50,082 nt of DNA from Chloroflexota bacterium (GTDB taxonomy: Bacteria; Chloroflexota; Dehalococcoidia; SpSt-223). The stretch spans positions 1-50,082 of the forward strand of contig JAILZB010000004.1 in assembly GCA_023512725.1 (NCBI GenBank), given 5' to 3'. Of this stretch, positions 16,956-25,573 are shown piece after piece. A program made the translations under genes and the position numbers. Each line of letters opens with the position of its first letter. The stretch's first letter is position 1. The notes under the pieces are model-generated. The model searched no databases, had not been told where the DNA came from, and was given only the letters and a program-made list of their open reading frames with translations.

Positions 16956-17807
16956 TCAGGCGTATTGCTGGAGGTAGGTGATCGGGTCGAAGGGGCGACT
17001 GCGCTCGGCCGTCCAGGCCTCGATCTTGGCGCGGTAGTCCTGGCGGCGGTCATCGCGGAAGAACACGCCCAGGTGGACCCGCTCTTCGGTGAGCGCCAGG
17101 CGGATCGCTCCCTCGCGGTCGGTCGGGTCGTAGTCCGGCGGCAAGTCCTGCACGAGCGCGTCGAAGTAGTTGTAGGTGTTGTTGAACTCGGTGCAGGGGC
17201 TCTCGACGTGGAGGAAGCTGAAGCCGCGATGCTGGACGGCCGCGACGATCAGGTCCTCCAGCTGCTTCGGCTTGGCGCTGTAGGCCCGGCCGACCCAGCC
17301 CGCGCCGAAGGCGAGCGCCAGCAGCACCGGGGAGAGTGGCTGAACCACTGCCCCGTAGGGGGTGCTCTTCGTCTTGTGGCCGAGCGGGCTGGTGGGCGAG
17401 GTCTGCCCCTTGGTCAGGCCGTAGGTGGAGTTGTCCATGCAGATGACGGTCACATCGATATCGCGGGCGGCCCCGTGCGGCGTGTGCCCTGCCCCGATGG
17501 AGAAGAGGTCGCCATCACCGCCGAAGACGAGCACGGTCAGGTCAGGGCGGGCCAGCTTCAGCCCGGTCGCCACCGGCAGCGCCCGGCCATGGAGGGTATG
17601 CATGCCGTAGGTCCGGACGAAGTAGGGTAGCCGGGAGGAACACCCGATCCCGGAGACGACCACCGTCTCCTCGCGCTTCAGGCCCAGGCGGGCCATCGCC
17701 TTGTAGGTGGCGGAGAGCACGGCGAAGTCACCGCACCCCGGGCACCAAACCGGCTTGACGTCACTCCGGTAGTCCTTCATCTTCAACGGGGCAGCAGTCT
17801 CAACCAC
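16956..17807 (-). CDS. korB: 2-oxoacid:ferredoxin oxidoreductase beta subunit
   Basis: KorB carries the thiamine diphosphate site of enzymes that decarboxylate 2-oxoglutarate or related 2-oxoacids to acyl-CoA with ferredoxin reduction. The 283-residue protein shows VWCPGCGDF near the N-terminus, GIGCSSRLPYF, HGRALPVATG, the ThDP-magnesium motif GGDGDLFSIG...DNSTYGLTKGQ (read in parts) and SPTSPLG. It lacks a [4Fe-4S] ferredoxin domain, as is normal for the two-subunit form. GTG 17807 is preferred because GAGGAGG lies 6 bases before it; ATG 17780 is the alternative. The start overlaps the end of korA by 8 bases, the standard coupling. Confidence 0.92.
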   Translation of the reverse strand: MVETAAPLKMKDYRSDVKPVWCPGCGDFAVLSATYKAMARLGLKREETVVVSGIGCSSRLPYFVRTYGMHTLHGRALPVATGLKLARPDLTVLVFGGDGDLFSIGAGHTPHGAARDIDVTVICMDNSTYGLTKGQTSPTSPLGHKTKSTPYGAVVQPLSPVLLALAFGAGWVGRAYSAKPKQLEDLIVAAVQHRGFSFLHVESPCTEFNNTYNYFDALVQDLPPDYDPTDREGAIRLALTEERVHLGVFFRDDRRQDYRAKIEAWTAERSRPFDPITYLQQYA

Positions 17808-19527
17808 GGGCTTCCTCCTCAATCCGGGCCAGAATTTCGCCAGCAGTGAACGGCAGTCCGCCGAACTTGGTGACGCTGATGGTGCGGATCCCCAGCGTCG
17901 CCCGCAGGTGACGTGCCAGCTGACCCGAGTAGTTGTGCTCAACGACCAGGATCTTCTGCTTGGTGGCGAAGAACTCCTGAAGCTGATTGACCGGCAGCGG
18001 GTTCAGCACTCGTAGGTGAATGGCGGCGACCGGGATACCTCGGGCCAGCGCGCGGTCGACCGCTTCCAGGATGGCGCCTTCGCTCGCGCCCCAGCCGACG
18101 ACTGCCAACGTGGCCGCCGGGTCGCCAACGACGGGCAGCGGTTCCCGCTCCAGTTCGCCCATCAGTGTCTCTAGCTTGCGGAATCGCTTGAGCGTCATCG
18201 CGACGTGGTTATCGGGGTCAAGCTGGGGATGGCCGTACTCATCGTGCTCGAGCCCAGCGGAGACGAACATCCCGCCTTTCTCCCCGGGGATCGTCATCGG
18301 AGAGATCCCGCTGGGGGTGATCCGATAGCGGGCGTAGTCAACCAGCTCCTCCGCCGTCGGGGCGATGCGGTCCTCGACTGGGATCTCGGCCAGGTTCGGC
18401 AGCTGAAGCGACTCGGTACGGTGAGAAAGCGACTGATCGGAGAGGAAGATGACCGGCACCTGATACTTCCAGGCGATGTTGAAGGCCCGGACGATCTGCT
18501 TGAAGCAATCGGCCACCGAGCCAGGCGCGATGACCACGCGGGGAAAGTCGCCGTGGCCGCCGAAGAGGGCATGGTTGAGGTCGGCTTGCTCGAGCTTGGT
18601 CGGCATCCCAGTGCTGGGGCCAGAGCGCTGAGCGTCGACGATCACGAGCGGGATCTCCGACATCCCGGCCAGCCCCATCACCTCGGCCATGAGGGTAAAG
18701 CCTGGGCCCGAGGTCGCCGTCATCGCCTTGACGCCGCCGTAGCTGGCGCCGACGACCATGCTCGCCGCTGCGATCTCATCCTCGGCCTGGATCATCACCC
18801 CGCCCAGCTTGGGCAGCTCGCGGGCCATCGCCTCCATGATGTCGGAAGCGGGCGTGATGGGATAGCCGGCGAAGAAGCGGCAGCCGGCGTAGAGCGCCCC
18901 CGCGACGATCGCCTCGTTGCCGCTCATCACCAGCATTCCCTGGCGCTTCTGGATCCGCGGCAGGTAGTATGGGTCCTGCTTGATCAGGTGCTGGCGGGCA
19001 TAATCGTAGCCGAGCTGGAGCGCTTCGAGGTTCTTCTGGAGCAGCTCCGCCCGCCGGGCCAGCCGACTCCGAACGACGCCCTCCAGTTCTGTCGGTTCCA
19101 GGCCGAACAGCTGGCAGAGCGCACCCAGCAAGATCAGGTTCTTGCCGCGCATGAAGTCCTGCTGGCGGGCAAGCGCCGTCATCGGCACCGCATAGTGGAG
19201 GTGGGCGCCACCATTTTCCCCCGGCTTGACCTGGTCGGGGTCGTAGATCAGGACCCCGCCCGCCCGCAGCTGGTCCTTGTGGATCTCGTAGGCCTCCTGA
19301 TTGAAGCAGACCAGAATATCCGGCGCGTCGCCCAAAGAGGCGATCTTGCCGTGGCCGATCCGCGTCTGGTACCAGGCGTGGCCACCCTTGATCTCAGCCG
19401 GGTAGGTGCGGAAGGTGAAGATATCGTAGCCAGCACGCGCGGCACCAGCGGTGAACATGTCGCTGGCACTGATGACACCTTCGCCGCCTTCACCGCCCAG
19501 GCGGATCACGAGGTCAGACTGGGTCAC
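17800..19527 (-). CDS. korA: 2-oxoacid:ferredoxin oxidoreductase, fused gamma-alpha subunit
   Basis: The 575-residue chain joins a gamma domain (about residues 1-190: IRLGGEGGEGVISASDM, TYPAEIKGGHAWYQ) to the alpha pyrimidine-binding domain (GNEAIVAGALYAGCRFFAGYPITP read in parts, then AEDEIAAASMVVGASYGG, ATSGPGFTLM) and a C-terminal transketolase-like domain with VVEHNYSGQLARHL. This is the KorA layout of aerobic and thermophilic bacteria. Start GTG 19527 follows GGAGG by 8 bases; an ATG at 19535 is out of frame. With malate dehydrogenase just upstream on the same strand it points to a ferredoxin-linked citric-acid-cycle step, probably for 2-oxoglutarate. Pyruvate is the other possible substrate. 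Confidence 0.92.
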   Translation of the reverse strand: MTQSDLVIRLGGEGGEGVISASDMFTAGAARAGYDIFTFRTYPAEIKGGHAWYQTRIGHGKIASLGDAPDILVCFNQEAYEIHKDQLRAGGVLIYDPDQVKPGENGGAHLHYAVPMTALARQQDFMRGKNLILLGALCQLFGLEPTELEGVVRSRLARRAELLQKNLEALQLGYDYARQHLIKQDPYYLPRIQKRQGMLVMSGNEAIVAGALYAGCRFFAGYPITPASDIMEAMARELPKLGGVMIQAEDEIAAASMVVGASYGGVKAMTATSGPGFTLMAEVMGLAGMSEIPLVIVDAQRSGPSTGMPTKLEQADLNHALFGGHGDFPRVVIAPGSVADCFKQIVRAFNIAWKYQVPVIFLSDQSLSHRTESLQLPNLAEIPVEDRIAPTAEELVDYARYRITPSGISPMTIPGEKGGMFVSAGLEHDEYGHPQLDPDNHVAMTLKRFRKLETLMGELEREPLPVVGDPAATLAVVGWGASEGAILEAVDRALARGIPVAAIHLRVLNPLPVNQLQEFFATKQKILVVEHNYSGQLARHLRATLGIRTISVTKFGGLPFTAGEILARIEEEARG

Positions 19528-19824
19528 GCAATCATCCTCCTTCAGCTCTGCCACTGCCCTCAGCCGCTAGGGGAGCTGCCCAGGGCCGTCGCCCAGGGGG
19601 AGGGAACCAGCAGCGGGGACCGACCAGACAGGCCATGAACACGATGGCTGGACGGCCGGCAGCGACGTCTTCCCGCCCGGCAGGGCGCAGGTCATCGGCC
19701 GAACTCCCGGCAACCGCTGCCTTGCCACCGGCGGTGCTCACCCGCCTGGCGGGCCAGGGCAGGCTGCCATGAACACTTTAGGGTAGCAGGTGGCTCCGCG
19801 CGCGATCAAGCGCACGGGCAGGCC
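19528..19824. other. Leader-like gap upstream of korA
   Basis: Nearly 300 GC-rich bases separate the malate dehydrogenase stop from the korA start. I looked for cobalamin, SAM, thiamine and T-box signatures on the minus strand and found none complete. A TAAAGT near 19776 on that strand could be a -10, but the only TTGATC upstream is 23 bases away. I see no gene in it. Confidence 0.4.
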
Positions 19825-20754
19825 CTACACCCCGAGCACGTCGACCAGTTCTTTGACCGCGGCTGCCGACCGTTTGAGGGCAGCATCCTCCTCGGGCGTC
19901 AGCTTGAGCTCGACGATCTCTTCGACCCCCCGCGCACCGAGCTTGACCGGCACGCCTACGCAAAGGCCGTTGATCCCGTATTCCCCTTCCAGCATGACAC
20001 AGCACGGGAGGATCTTCTTCTTATCCCGCACGACTGCGTCGATCATCTCGAGGGTGGCCGCGGAGGGCGCGTAGAAGGCGGAGCCCGTTTTGAGGTAGCG
20101 CACGATCTCGGCGCCACCATCCGCCGTCCGCTGCTCGATCTCGCGCAAGCGCGCCGGGGGGATCAACTCGGTGACGGGAATGCCCGCAACCGTGGTGTAG
20201 CGCGAGAGGGGCACCATCGTATCCCCGTGACCGCCCAGCACCATCGCGTGCACGTTTTCGATCGAGACGTTCAGCTCCTGAGCGATGAAGGTGCAGAAGC
20301 GGGCCGAGTCCAGCACGCCGGCCTGACCGAAGACGCGGTGGCGGGGGAAGCCGCTCCGCCGGAGGGTAAGCTGGGTCATGGCATCCAGCGGGTTGGAGAC
20401 GACGATGATCACCGCCGCGGGCGAGTAGCGCACCGCCTGGTCGACCACGCTGCCGACGATCTCGGCATTCGTCTTGAGGAGGTCGTCCCGGCTCATCCCG
20501 GGCTTGCGGGCCACCCCAGAGGTGATGACGATAATGTCGCTGCCAGCAGTATCCGCGTAGTCGGTCGTGCCGATGAGATTGGTGTGGTAGCCGTAGATGG
20601 GAGCGGATTGGAGCAGGTCGAGGGCCTTGCCTTGGGGCAGCCCATCGACGATATCGACCAGCACCACATCGGCGTAGTCGCGCTCGGCGATCCGCTGGGC
20701 AGTGGTTCCCCCAACATTGCCAGCGCCCACCACAGTGATCTTGACGCGTTTCAT
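19825..20754 (-). CDS. mdh: Malate dehydrogenase (LDH-like type)
   Basis: MDH interconverts malate and oxaloacetate with NAD. The 309-residue protein has the NAD-binding [13 protein letters not shown] at the start and an acidic residue ending strand 2 (LVDIVDG). The substrate-specificity loop [14 protein letters not shown] has the Arg that marks malate rather than lactate dehydrogenases. [20 protein letters not shown] and the catalytic His in [11 protein letters not shown] follow. It belongs to the tetrameric LDH-like MDH group found in Chloroflexi and many other bacteria. ATG 20754 is preceded by GAGGAGG. It lies 18 bases after murE on the same strand, probably co-transcribed. Confidence 0.95.
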   Translation of the reverse strand: MKRVKITVVGAGNVGGTTAQRIAERDYADVVLVDIVDGLPQGKALDLLQSAPIYGYHTNLIGTTDYADTAGSDIIVITSGVARKPGMSRDDLLKTNAEIVGSVVDQAVRYSPAAVIIVVSNPLDAMTQLTLRRSGFPRHRVFGQAGVLDSARFCTFIAQELNVSIENVHAMVLGGHGDTMVPLSRYTTVAGIPVTELIPPARLREIEQRTADGGAEIVRYLKTGSAFYAPSAATLEMIDAVVRDKKKILPCCVMLEGEYGINGLCVGVPVKLGARGVEEIVELKLTPEEDAALKRSAAAVKELVDVLGV

Positions 20755-20772
20755 GGTCCTCCTCGCCGCCGG

Positions 20773-22278
20773 CTACTCTGCCGGCAGGGTGTTCTCGGGC
20801 GCAAGGTAGCCAAGCTCGCTGAGTAGCTCGCGTGCCACCGCGGCGTCAGCGAAGGCGATCTGCTGCTCTCCCAACGGGATGGTCGTCTCGTGGCCCCGCC
20901 CGGCGATCAGGATGCTATCGCCCGGCCGCGCCTGGAGGAGCGCCAGCCGGATAGCGGCCCGGCGGTCGAGTTCGCGCGTCACCGGGAGCCGCCGGCCCTG
21001 CTTGGCGATGCCCGCCTCGATCGCTTCGGCGATTGCAACCGGGTCTTCGGAATACGGGTCGTCCATCGTGATGATGACCTCATCTGCCAGCGCTGCCGCT
21101 ACCTCCCCCATCCGGGGCCGGTTGGCAGCATCGCGCTCGCCCGCGTGCCCAAAGACGACAACCAGCCGCCCCGTGGTCAACGGCCGCAGCGCCTGCAGCG
21201 CAGCGGCAAGCGCTTGCGGCGTATGCGCAAAGTCCACCACGACCCGAAATGGCTGGCCAGCACGGACTTCCTCCAGCCGGCCTGGCACAGGGGGAACCGT
21301 TGTTGCGGCCCGGGCGATGACCTCGAGCGGCAGCCCTTCGGCCACCCCGACTGCTGCCGCGGCGAGCCAATTCTCGACGTTGAAGCGGCCGACCAGCGGG
21401 GTGGTGAGCACGACTCTGCCAACAGGGGTGACCAGCCGAAAGCGGCTCCCCGTGGCAGTGAGCGTAACCGCCTCGGCACGGACTTCCCCCCGCTCCAGGC
21501 CGAACGTGAGCACGCGGCGGTCGGGCGGAATGGTCAACTGGTCGCTCAGGGGGTTATCTGCATTCCGCACGGCGATGCCACCCGGAACCAGCAGAGAAAA
21601 GAGCCGGCTCTTGGCGGCGATATAGCGTTCGAGCGTGCCGTGATAGTTCAGGTGTTCCGGAGCAAGGTTGGTGCAGAGCGCAGTCGCAAATGCCACTCCG
21701 TCCAGCCGCCGCTGATCCAGCGCGTGAGAACTCGCCTCCAGCACGGCGCGCTGGTACCCCGCCGCAACCATCTCGGCCAGCAGCGCCTGGATGGTGATGG
21801 CATCGGGCGTGGTCAGGTTCGTCTCGTTCGGTCGTGCGCGGCCAGTGACAATCCGTACGGTATTCACCAGCCCCGTGGGCTGACCGGCGCGGGAGAAGAT
21901 CCACCAGAGGAGATGGGTGGTCGTGGTCTTGCCATCGGTGCCGGTAACACCGCTCACGCGGAGCTGGCGGGCCGGCCAGTCGTAGAAGGCGGCGGCAACG
22001 CTCGCCGCCGCAGCGCGGGCATCCGGAACGCGCAGCAGCGGCACAGAGGCGCTCAGGTCGGGCCGCTCGGTGAGGACGGCCGCCGCCCCCGCCGCAACCG
22101 CCTGAGGAATGAAGCGCACTCCATCGGTGGTCGTCCCTGGCAGAGCAAGGAACAGGTCGCCTGGTTGCACCCGCCGGCTATCGAGTGCCAGCCCGCTCAC
22201 CCATGCCTCAGCCGTCCAGCTGCTTCCCGGTACCGCCGCAGCAAGCTCGCGGAGGGATTTCACGCGCCTGTCGGCCAC
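20773..22278 (-). CDS. murE: UDP-N-acetylmuramoyl-dipeptide ligase MurE
   Basis: MurE adds the third, diamino acid to the peptidoglycan stem using ATP. The 501-residue protein has the Mur ligase domains in order: the N-terminal UDP-binding LDSRRVQPGDLFLAL, the ATP loop GTDGKTTTT (113-121), EASSHALDQRR, the carbamylated Lys223 in YIAAKSRLF, DFAHTP, and FGHAGERDAANR. The specificity motif is DDPYSEDP (406-413): neither the DNPR of diaminopimelate enzymes nor the DDPAN/DNPAN usual in lysine enzymes, so the amino acid added is open (Lys or Orn are candidates). GTG 22278 follows GGAGG; GTG 22263 is an alternative. It overlaps the upstream gene by 19 bases. Confidence 0.93.
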   Translation of the reverse strand: MADRRVKSLRELAAAVPGSSWTAEAWVSGLALDSRRVQPGDLFLALPGTTTDGVRFIPQAVAAGAAAVLTERPDLSASVPLLRVPDARAAAASVAAAFYDWPARQLRVSGVTGTDGKTTTTHLLWWIFSRAGQPTGLVNTVRIVTGRARPNETNLTTPDAITIQALLAEMVAAGYQRAVLEASSHALDQRRLDGVAFATALCTNLAPEHLNYHGTLERYIAAKSRLFSLLVPGGIAVRNADNPLSDQLTIPPDRRVLTFGLERGEVRAEAVTLTATGSRFRLVTPVGRVVLTTPLVGRFNVENWLAAAAVGVAEGLPLEVIARAATTVPPVPGRLEEVRAGQPFRVVVDFAHTPQALAAALQALRPLTTGRLVVVFGHAGERDAANRPRMGEVAAALADEVIITMDDPYSEDPVAIAEAIEAGIAKQGRRLPVTRELDRRAAIRLALLQARPGDSILIAGRGHETTIPLGEQQIAFADAAVARELLSELGYLAPENTLPAE

Positions 22279-23600
22279 CGCACCTCCGTGAGCCCCGGGC
22301 TGAGGAGCTGGAGCCGCTGCCCCTGCGCGGTTGGCACCACCGCCTGGAGCTGTCCCGGGCTGACGAGCGGCATCCCGCGGACGCCACGCGCTTCGAGGCT
22401 GACCTCGCCTGCCCCCACGAGTTCAACGACGAGGGCGTCATCTTCCCACTCGGCTCGCGTTACCTCAGCCCCACTGACCTCTAGCAGCTGCGGCCGCTCA
22501 AAGAACCCGGACGGGCGGGGCGTTCCCCAGCGTCGGAGGTCGCCCGGACGCAAGGCCTCGCCCAGCGCGAAGAGCGCCGAGACGAGGAGCGGCCGCTGGG
22601 CTTGCCAGCAGGCCATCCCGGCGGCGGTCGCAGCGAGCCCCAGCCGGGCTTCGGCGTAGCGACGGAGGGCAGTTGCCGCCTCCTCGTCGCCGGCTTCCCG
22701 CGCCGCGACGAAGGCAAAGGCGCTCGCGAGCGGCGTGTCAGCAATTTCGAAGGTAGCGTTGGGCCAACGGACGGGAAGGAAAGCCAGCCCCTCCTGCCAG
22801 CGCAGTTCCTCGCGGAAACGCGGATAGAGGCGCTCGAAGAGGGAGGGGGCCACCGGGGAGAGAAAGGCCATGCTCCAGGCGTCGATGATGCGGAAGTTCA
22901 GCGGAATGACCCAGTCCCGGTCTTCGCGGTAGGCGACCTGGAAGAGGCCCCCCTGCCGCCGGAGCATCCGCGCGCCCACCCAGCGGTTCCACTGCTCGAT
23001 CAGCGGCTGATGGTCGGACTGATGGGCGGCATCGAACAGGAGCAGAGTAAGGACAGCGTGGGTATTGCAAGCAACGTAGATGGTGGCTGGCTCGCAGGTG
23101 ACGCCGTGGCTCCGGTTGGTGGCCATCTGCTGGGTGAGGGCAGCGACGACTGAGGCGTGGTCGTGCTGGTAGCGATTGCCGGCTCCGTCGTCGAGGAGGA
23201 AGGGGCGGTCGAAGCGACCGTCATCGGCGAACCGTTCGTAGAGGCCAATCAGCTGGCCAAGATGGCCGCTATACTGGACGTTGTGGGGGGCAACGGGATC
23301 GCGCCGAGCGCCGGCTGCTACCCAGTAGCGCCAGACTGGCGGCTGCAGGAACCGCTCGATCAGGGCGGCCAGGGCGTTCGCGGTGGGGTGACGGTAGGCG
23401 GGCCAGCGCTCGCCCAGCGCCGCCAATGCGGCTCCCTGGAAGGCGATCTGAAAGCGCAGGCCGAAGTTCGCTGCCTCATTGCGGGCAGGGGTATAGGCCG
23501 TCCAGTCCCACTGGGGACGGTGCGCAGCAGCAAGGAGATAGCGGAACAGCGCGCGCTCAGCCGGCGCTGTGGCGTGCCGTTCCCGAGGCAGCGTGGCCAC
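22260..23600 (-). CDS. Linalool dehydratase/isomerase-like protein
   Basis: This 446-residue protein has an alpha-helical toroid character and motifs resembling the linalool dehydratase/isomerase family: APHNVQYSGHLGQLIGLYE (about residues 103-121), GVTCEPATIYVACNTHAVL (about 164-182), and an acidic YRFL-type helix set. In linalool dehydratase, Asp and Cys residues near these segments act in the active site; the CEP and CNTH cysteines are present here. I infer a homologue acting on an isoprenoid-like or glycan substrate; the true function is unknown. Start GTG 23600 follows GGAGG, with a TATAAT box upstream. It is first in a run with murE and mdh, so an envelope-lipid role is conceivable. Confidence 0.6.
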   Translation of the reverse strand: MATLPRERHATAPAERALFRYLLAAAHRPQWDWTAYTPARNEAANFGLRFQIAFQGAALAALGERWPAYRHPTANALAALIERFLQPPVWRYWVAAGARRDPVAPHNVQYSGHLGQLIGLYERFADDGRFDRPFLLDDGAGNRYQHDHASVVAALTQQMATNRSHGVTCEPATIYVACNTHAVLTLLLFDAAHQSDHQPLIEQWNRWVGARMLRRQGGLFQVAYREDRDWVIPLNFRIIDAWSMAFLSPVAPSLFERLYPRFREELRWQEGLAFLPVRWPNATFEIADTPLASAFAFVAAREAGDEEAATALRRYAEARLGLAATAAGMACWQAQRPLLVSALFALGEALRPGDLRRWGTPRPSGFFERPQLLEVSGAEVTRAEWEDDALVVELVGAGEVSLEARGVRGMPLVSPGQLQAVVPTAQGQRLQLLSPGLTEVRWPTGA

Positions 23601-23630
23601 GCCGATCCTCCGGGGGAACCTTGCGCCGAG

Positions 23631-23636
23631 ATTATA
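23631..23636 (-). promoter_or_regulatory. Consensus -10 box for the Ldi-like/murE/mdh run
   Basis: On the minus strand TATAAT (complement of 23631-23636) lies 31 bases before GTG 23600. No TTGACA-like -35 is found at 16-18 bases. It lies in an 83-base divergent gap with the methyltransferase gene at 23684. Confidence 0.5.
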
Positions 23637-23683
23637 GTCCAGCCACCAGGCGGCCCCGCTGCCCCGGCAGGAACGCGTGAGCG

Positions 23684-24337
23684 GTGAGGCTGCTTCCCCT
23701 CCGGCTGGTACGCTGGCTGTTCGAACTGCTCTATGGGCCGCTCGCGCCGACCTACGACTGGGTCAGCCGGGTGTTCTTCCTCGGTCAGTGGGCGCACTGG
23801 CAGCGCGCGGCGCTCAGCGAGGTCAGCGGCCGAGTGCTCGAAGTTGGCGCGGGGACGGGCGCCCTCCAGGCCGAAGCAGTCCGCCGTGGCCTCGACTGGG
23901 TCGCGCTTGACCGCTCGCCCGCGATGGTCCGGCTGGCGCGCCAGCGCTTTCACCCCCTGGCGCCACCCGCCCTCCTCCTCGCCGACGCTACTGCCCTGCC
24001 GCTCAAAGCGGGCCAGGTCGATTGGGTGGTCAGCACCTTCCCGAGTGAGTACATCGTGGCACCGGCCACGGGCAAGGAGCTGGCCCGGGTGCTCCGCCCC
24101 GACGGGGGGATCGTGGTCGTGCTCGCAGGGGTGCTCCGGCCGGATGGCCCGCTCGGTTGGCTGCTCGACCAGCTGCACCAGCTAGTCCTGGGCAGCCACG
24201 GGCAGCTTCCCTCGCTACCGGCCCCACCGGGCTTCTCCTGGCAGCCACGCTGGGTGGCGAGCCCACGCGGGCGAGCGCTGGTGCTGGTGGGACGGCGACT
24301 GGAGAGGAGCCTGGCTCCTGCCGAAGATCTCCGGTGA
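23684..24337 (+). CDS. Class I SAM-dependent methyltransferase (UbiE/ArsM-like)
   Basis: The 217-residue protein begins with a hydrophobic amphipathic segment (WLFELLYGPLAPTYDWVSR) that resembles quinone or lipid methyltransferases, followed by motif I VLEVGAGTGAL, ALDRSPAMVRLARQR, LADATALPLKAGQVDWVVS and the post-motif LRPDGG. The C-terminal 70 residues are less conserved and include a second hydrophobic stretch. The substrate is probably hydrophobic. The start GTG 23684 gives the earliest conserved residues; a GTGA-containing GC-rich leader precedes it without a strong ribosome site. It is followed after 45 bases by the HD-GYP gene. Confidence 0.8.
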   Translation: MRLLPLRLVRWLFELLYGPLAPTYDWVSRVFFLGQWAHWQRAALSEVSGRVLEVGAGTGALQAEAVRRGLDWVALDRSPAMVRLARQRFHPLAPPALLLADATALPLKAGQVDWVVSTFPSEYIVAPATGKELARVLRPDGGIVVVLAGVLRPDGPLGWLLDQLHQLVLGSHGQLPSLPAPPGFSWQPRWVASPRGRALVLVGRRLERSLAPAEDLR

Positions 24338-24382
24338 AGAGCTGCCGGGCAGCCGTCACCACCCAGGAGTACGAGCCAGTTC

Positions 24383-25573
24383 ATGCGCCGGGTACCTGTT
24401 TCGCGCCTGCGCCCGGGCGATGTGGTTGGGGTCACGATTCGCAACGAACGCGGCGATATTCTCCTGCGCGAGGGGGTGACGCTCACCGCCGAATTGATCG
24501 CTTCGCTACAGCGGCGGCGTCACTTTGCTGTCTACGTGCGGGATGGGATCGTCGATGATGTCATCCCGCACGATATCGTCTCCGAACGGGTACGTGCGGT
24601 CACCATTCGGCACATCAGCGACCTGTTCGAACTGGGGCCATCTCTCAATGGCGAAAGCCAACCCGCGCGCAAGGCGGTCCGGCTGCGGGAGCACCGCATC
24701 CATCGCCTGGTCGAGCGCGTGCGCGCCGATGTCGACCTGATCTTGAATGAAGTGCTCGACCGCGACACTATCACCGGCATCACCGCCCTCAAGAGCTACG
24801 ACGACTACACCTTCAGCCATTCGGTCGACGTGGCGGTGGTGGCGATTCTGATCGGGCGGACCCTGCGTCTGGGCAGGGATGAGCTGAACCAGCTGGCGCT
24901 CGGCTCGCTGCTCCATGATATCGGCAAGATGTTCATCCCGGAGGCGATCCTCAACAAGCCAGGGCCGCTGACCGATGAGGAGATGGCGACAATGCAGTCG
25001 CATACCGTCCGCGGGTTCCAGTACCTGGTCGAGCATGAGATTGGCGACTTTGTGGCGAATCACATCGCCTTCCAGCACCATGAGCGCCAGGATGGTACGG
25101 GCTATCCGCGTGGCCTCCGCGGCACCAATCGGCTGCGGCGCGGGCAGCACGACTGGTTCAACCGCGAGCGGATCCATCCCCTGGCTGAGATCGCCGCCGT
25201 GGCCGATGTCTACTCGGCGCTTGCCTCCGACCGACCGTACCGGGCCGCGATGGCACCCGAGCAGGTGGCAACCGTGATCCGGCAGATGGCCGGTCACCAC
25301 CTTAACCAGGAGGTTGTGGCGGCCTTTGCCCTGACGATCCCGGTCTTTCCGATCGGGGCGCCGGTCCGGCTCGAGGGAGGACGCTACGATGGCTACCAGG
25401 GGGTCGTGGTGGAGAACCGGCCGGGCGCTCTCGATCGCCCGGTCGTGCGGCTGACGAGTGATGCCCAGGGCCACCTTCTCGAACCGGACGACTTCGATAC
25501 TGCCTTCGATCCGGACTGTCGACTGGTCACCCCGCCGGCGTCGCTGGCGGCACCGCTCTCGGCCGTCGGATGA
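24383..25573 (+). CDS. HD-GYP domain cyclic-di-GMP phosphodiesterase
   Basis: HD-GYP proteins hydrolyse c-di-GMP with a two- or three-iron centre. The 396-residue protein has an N-terminal domain of about 60 residues ([20 protein letters not shown] region, like DUF3391), a linker, and the catalytic core with [11 protein letters not shown], the LLHDIGK motif (His178-Asp179), an [10 protein letters not shown] segment, and [11 protein letters not shown] with the GYP signature. A C-terminal SH3-like segment ([20 protein letters not shown]) may bind a partner. All metal and GYP residues are present, so activity is expected. The last 47 bases overlap the oppositely oriented glgX end. Confidence 0.92.
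   Translation: MRRVPVSRLRPGDVVGVTIRNERGDILLREGVTLTAELIASLQRRRHFAVYVRDGIVDDVIPHDIVSERVRAVTIRHISDLFELGPSLNGESQPARKAVRLREHRIHRLVERVRADVDLILNEVLDRDTITGITALKSYDDYTFSHSVDVAVVAILIGRTLRLGRDELNQLALGSLLHDIGKMFIPEAILNKPGPLTDEEMATMQSHTVRGFQYLVEHEIGDFVANHIAFQHHERQDGTGYPRGLRGTNRLRRGQHDWFNRERIHPLAEIAAVADVYSALASDRPYRAAMAPEQVATVIRQMAGHHLNQEVVAAFALTIPVFPIGAPVRLEGGRYDGYQGVVVENRPGALDRPVVRLTSDAQGHLLEPDDFDTAFDPDCRLVTPPASLAAPLSAVG

Noticed and set aside
18205-19638. A 477-residue plus-strand open frame opposite korA
   Set aside because: It is antisense to a strongly conserved gene with intact motifs, and its composition is that of a mirror frame.
19528-19824. A cobalamin or SAM riboswitch before korA
   Set aside because: No complete conserved core was found. 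The GC-rich stem-like segments are within what such sequence gives by chance.
20890-22659. A 589-residue plus-strand open frame opposite murE
   Set aside because: It mirrors murE and the next gene, has no domain and no ribosome site, and is rich in Arg/Gln/Pro as expected for antisense reading of GC-rich genes.
23274-23279. A TATACT motif within the Ldi-like gene
   Set aside because: It lies inside coding sequence, is far from any start codon and has no ribosome site downstream.
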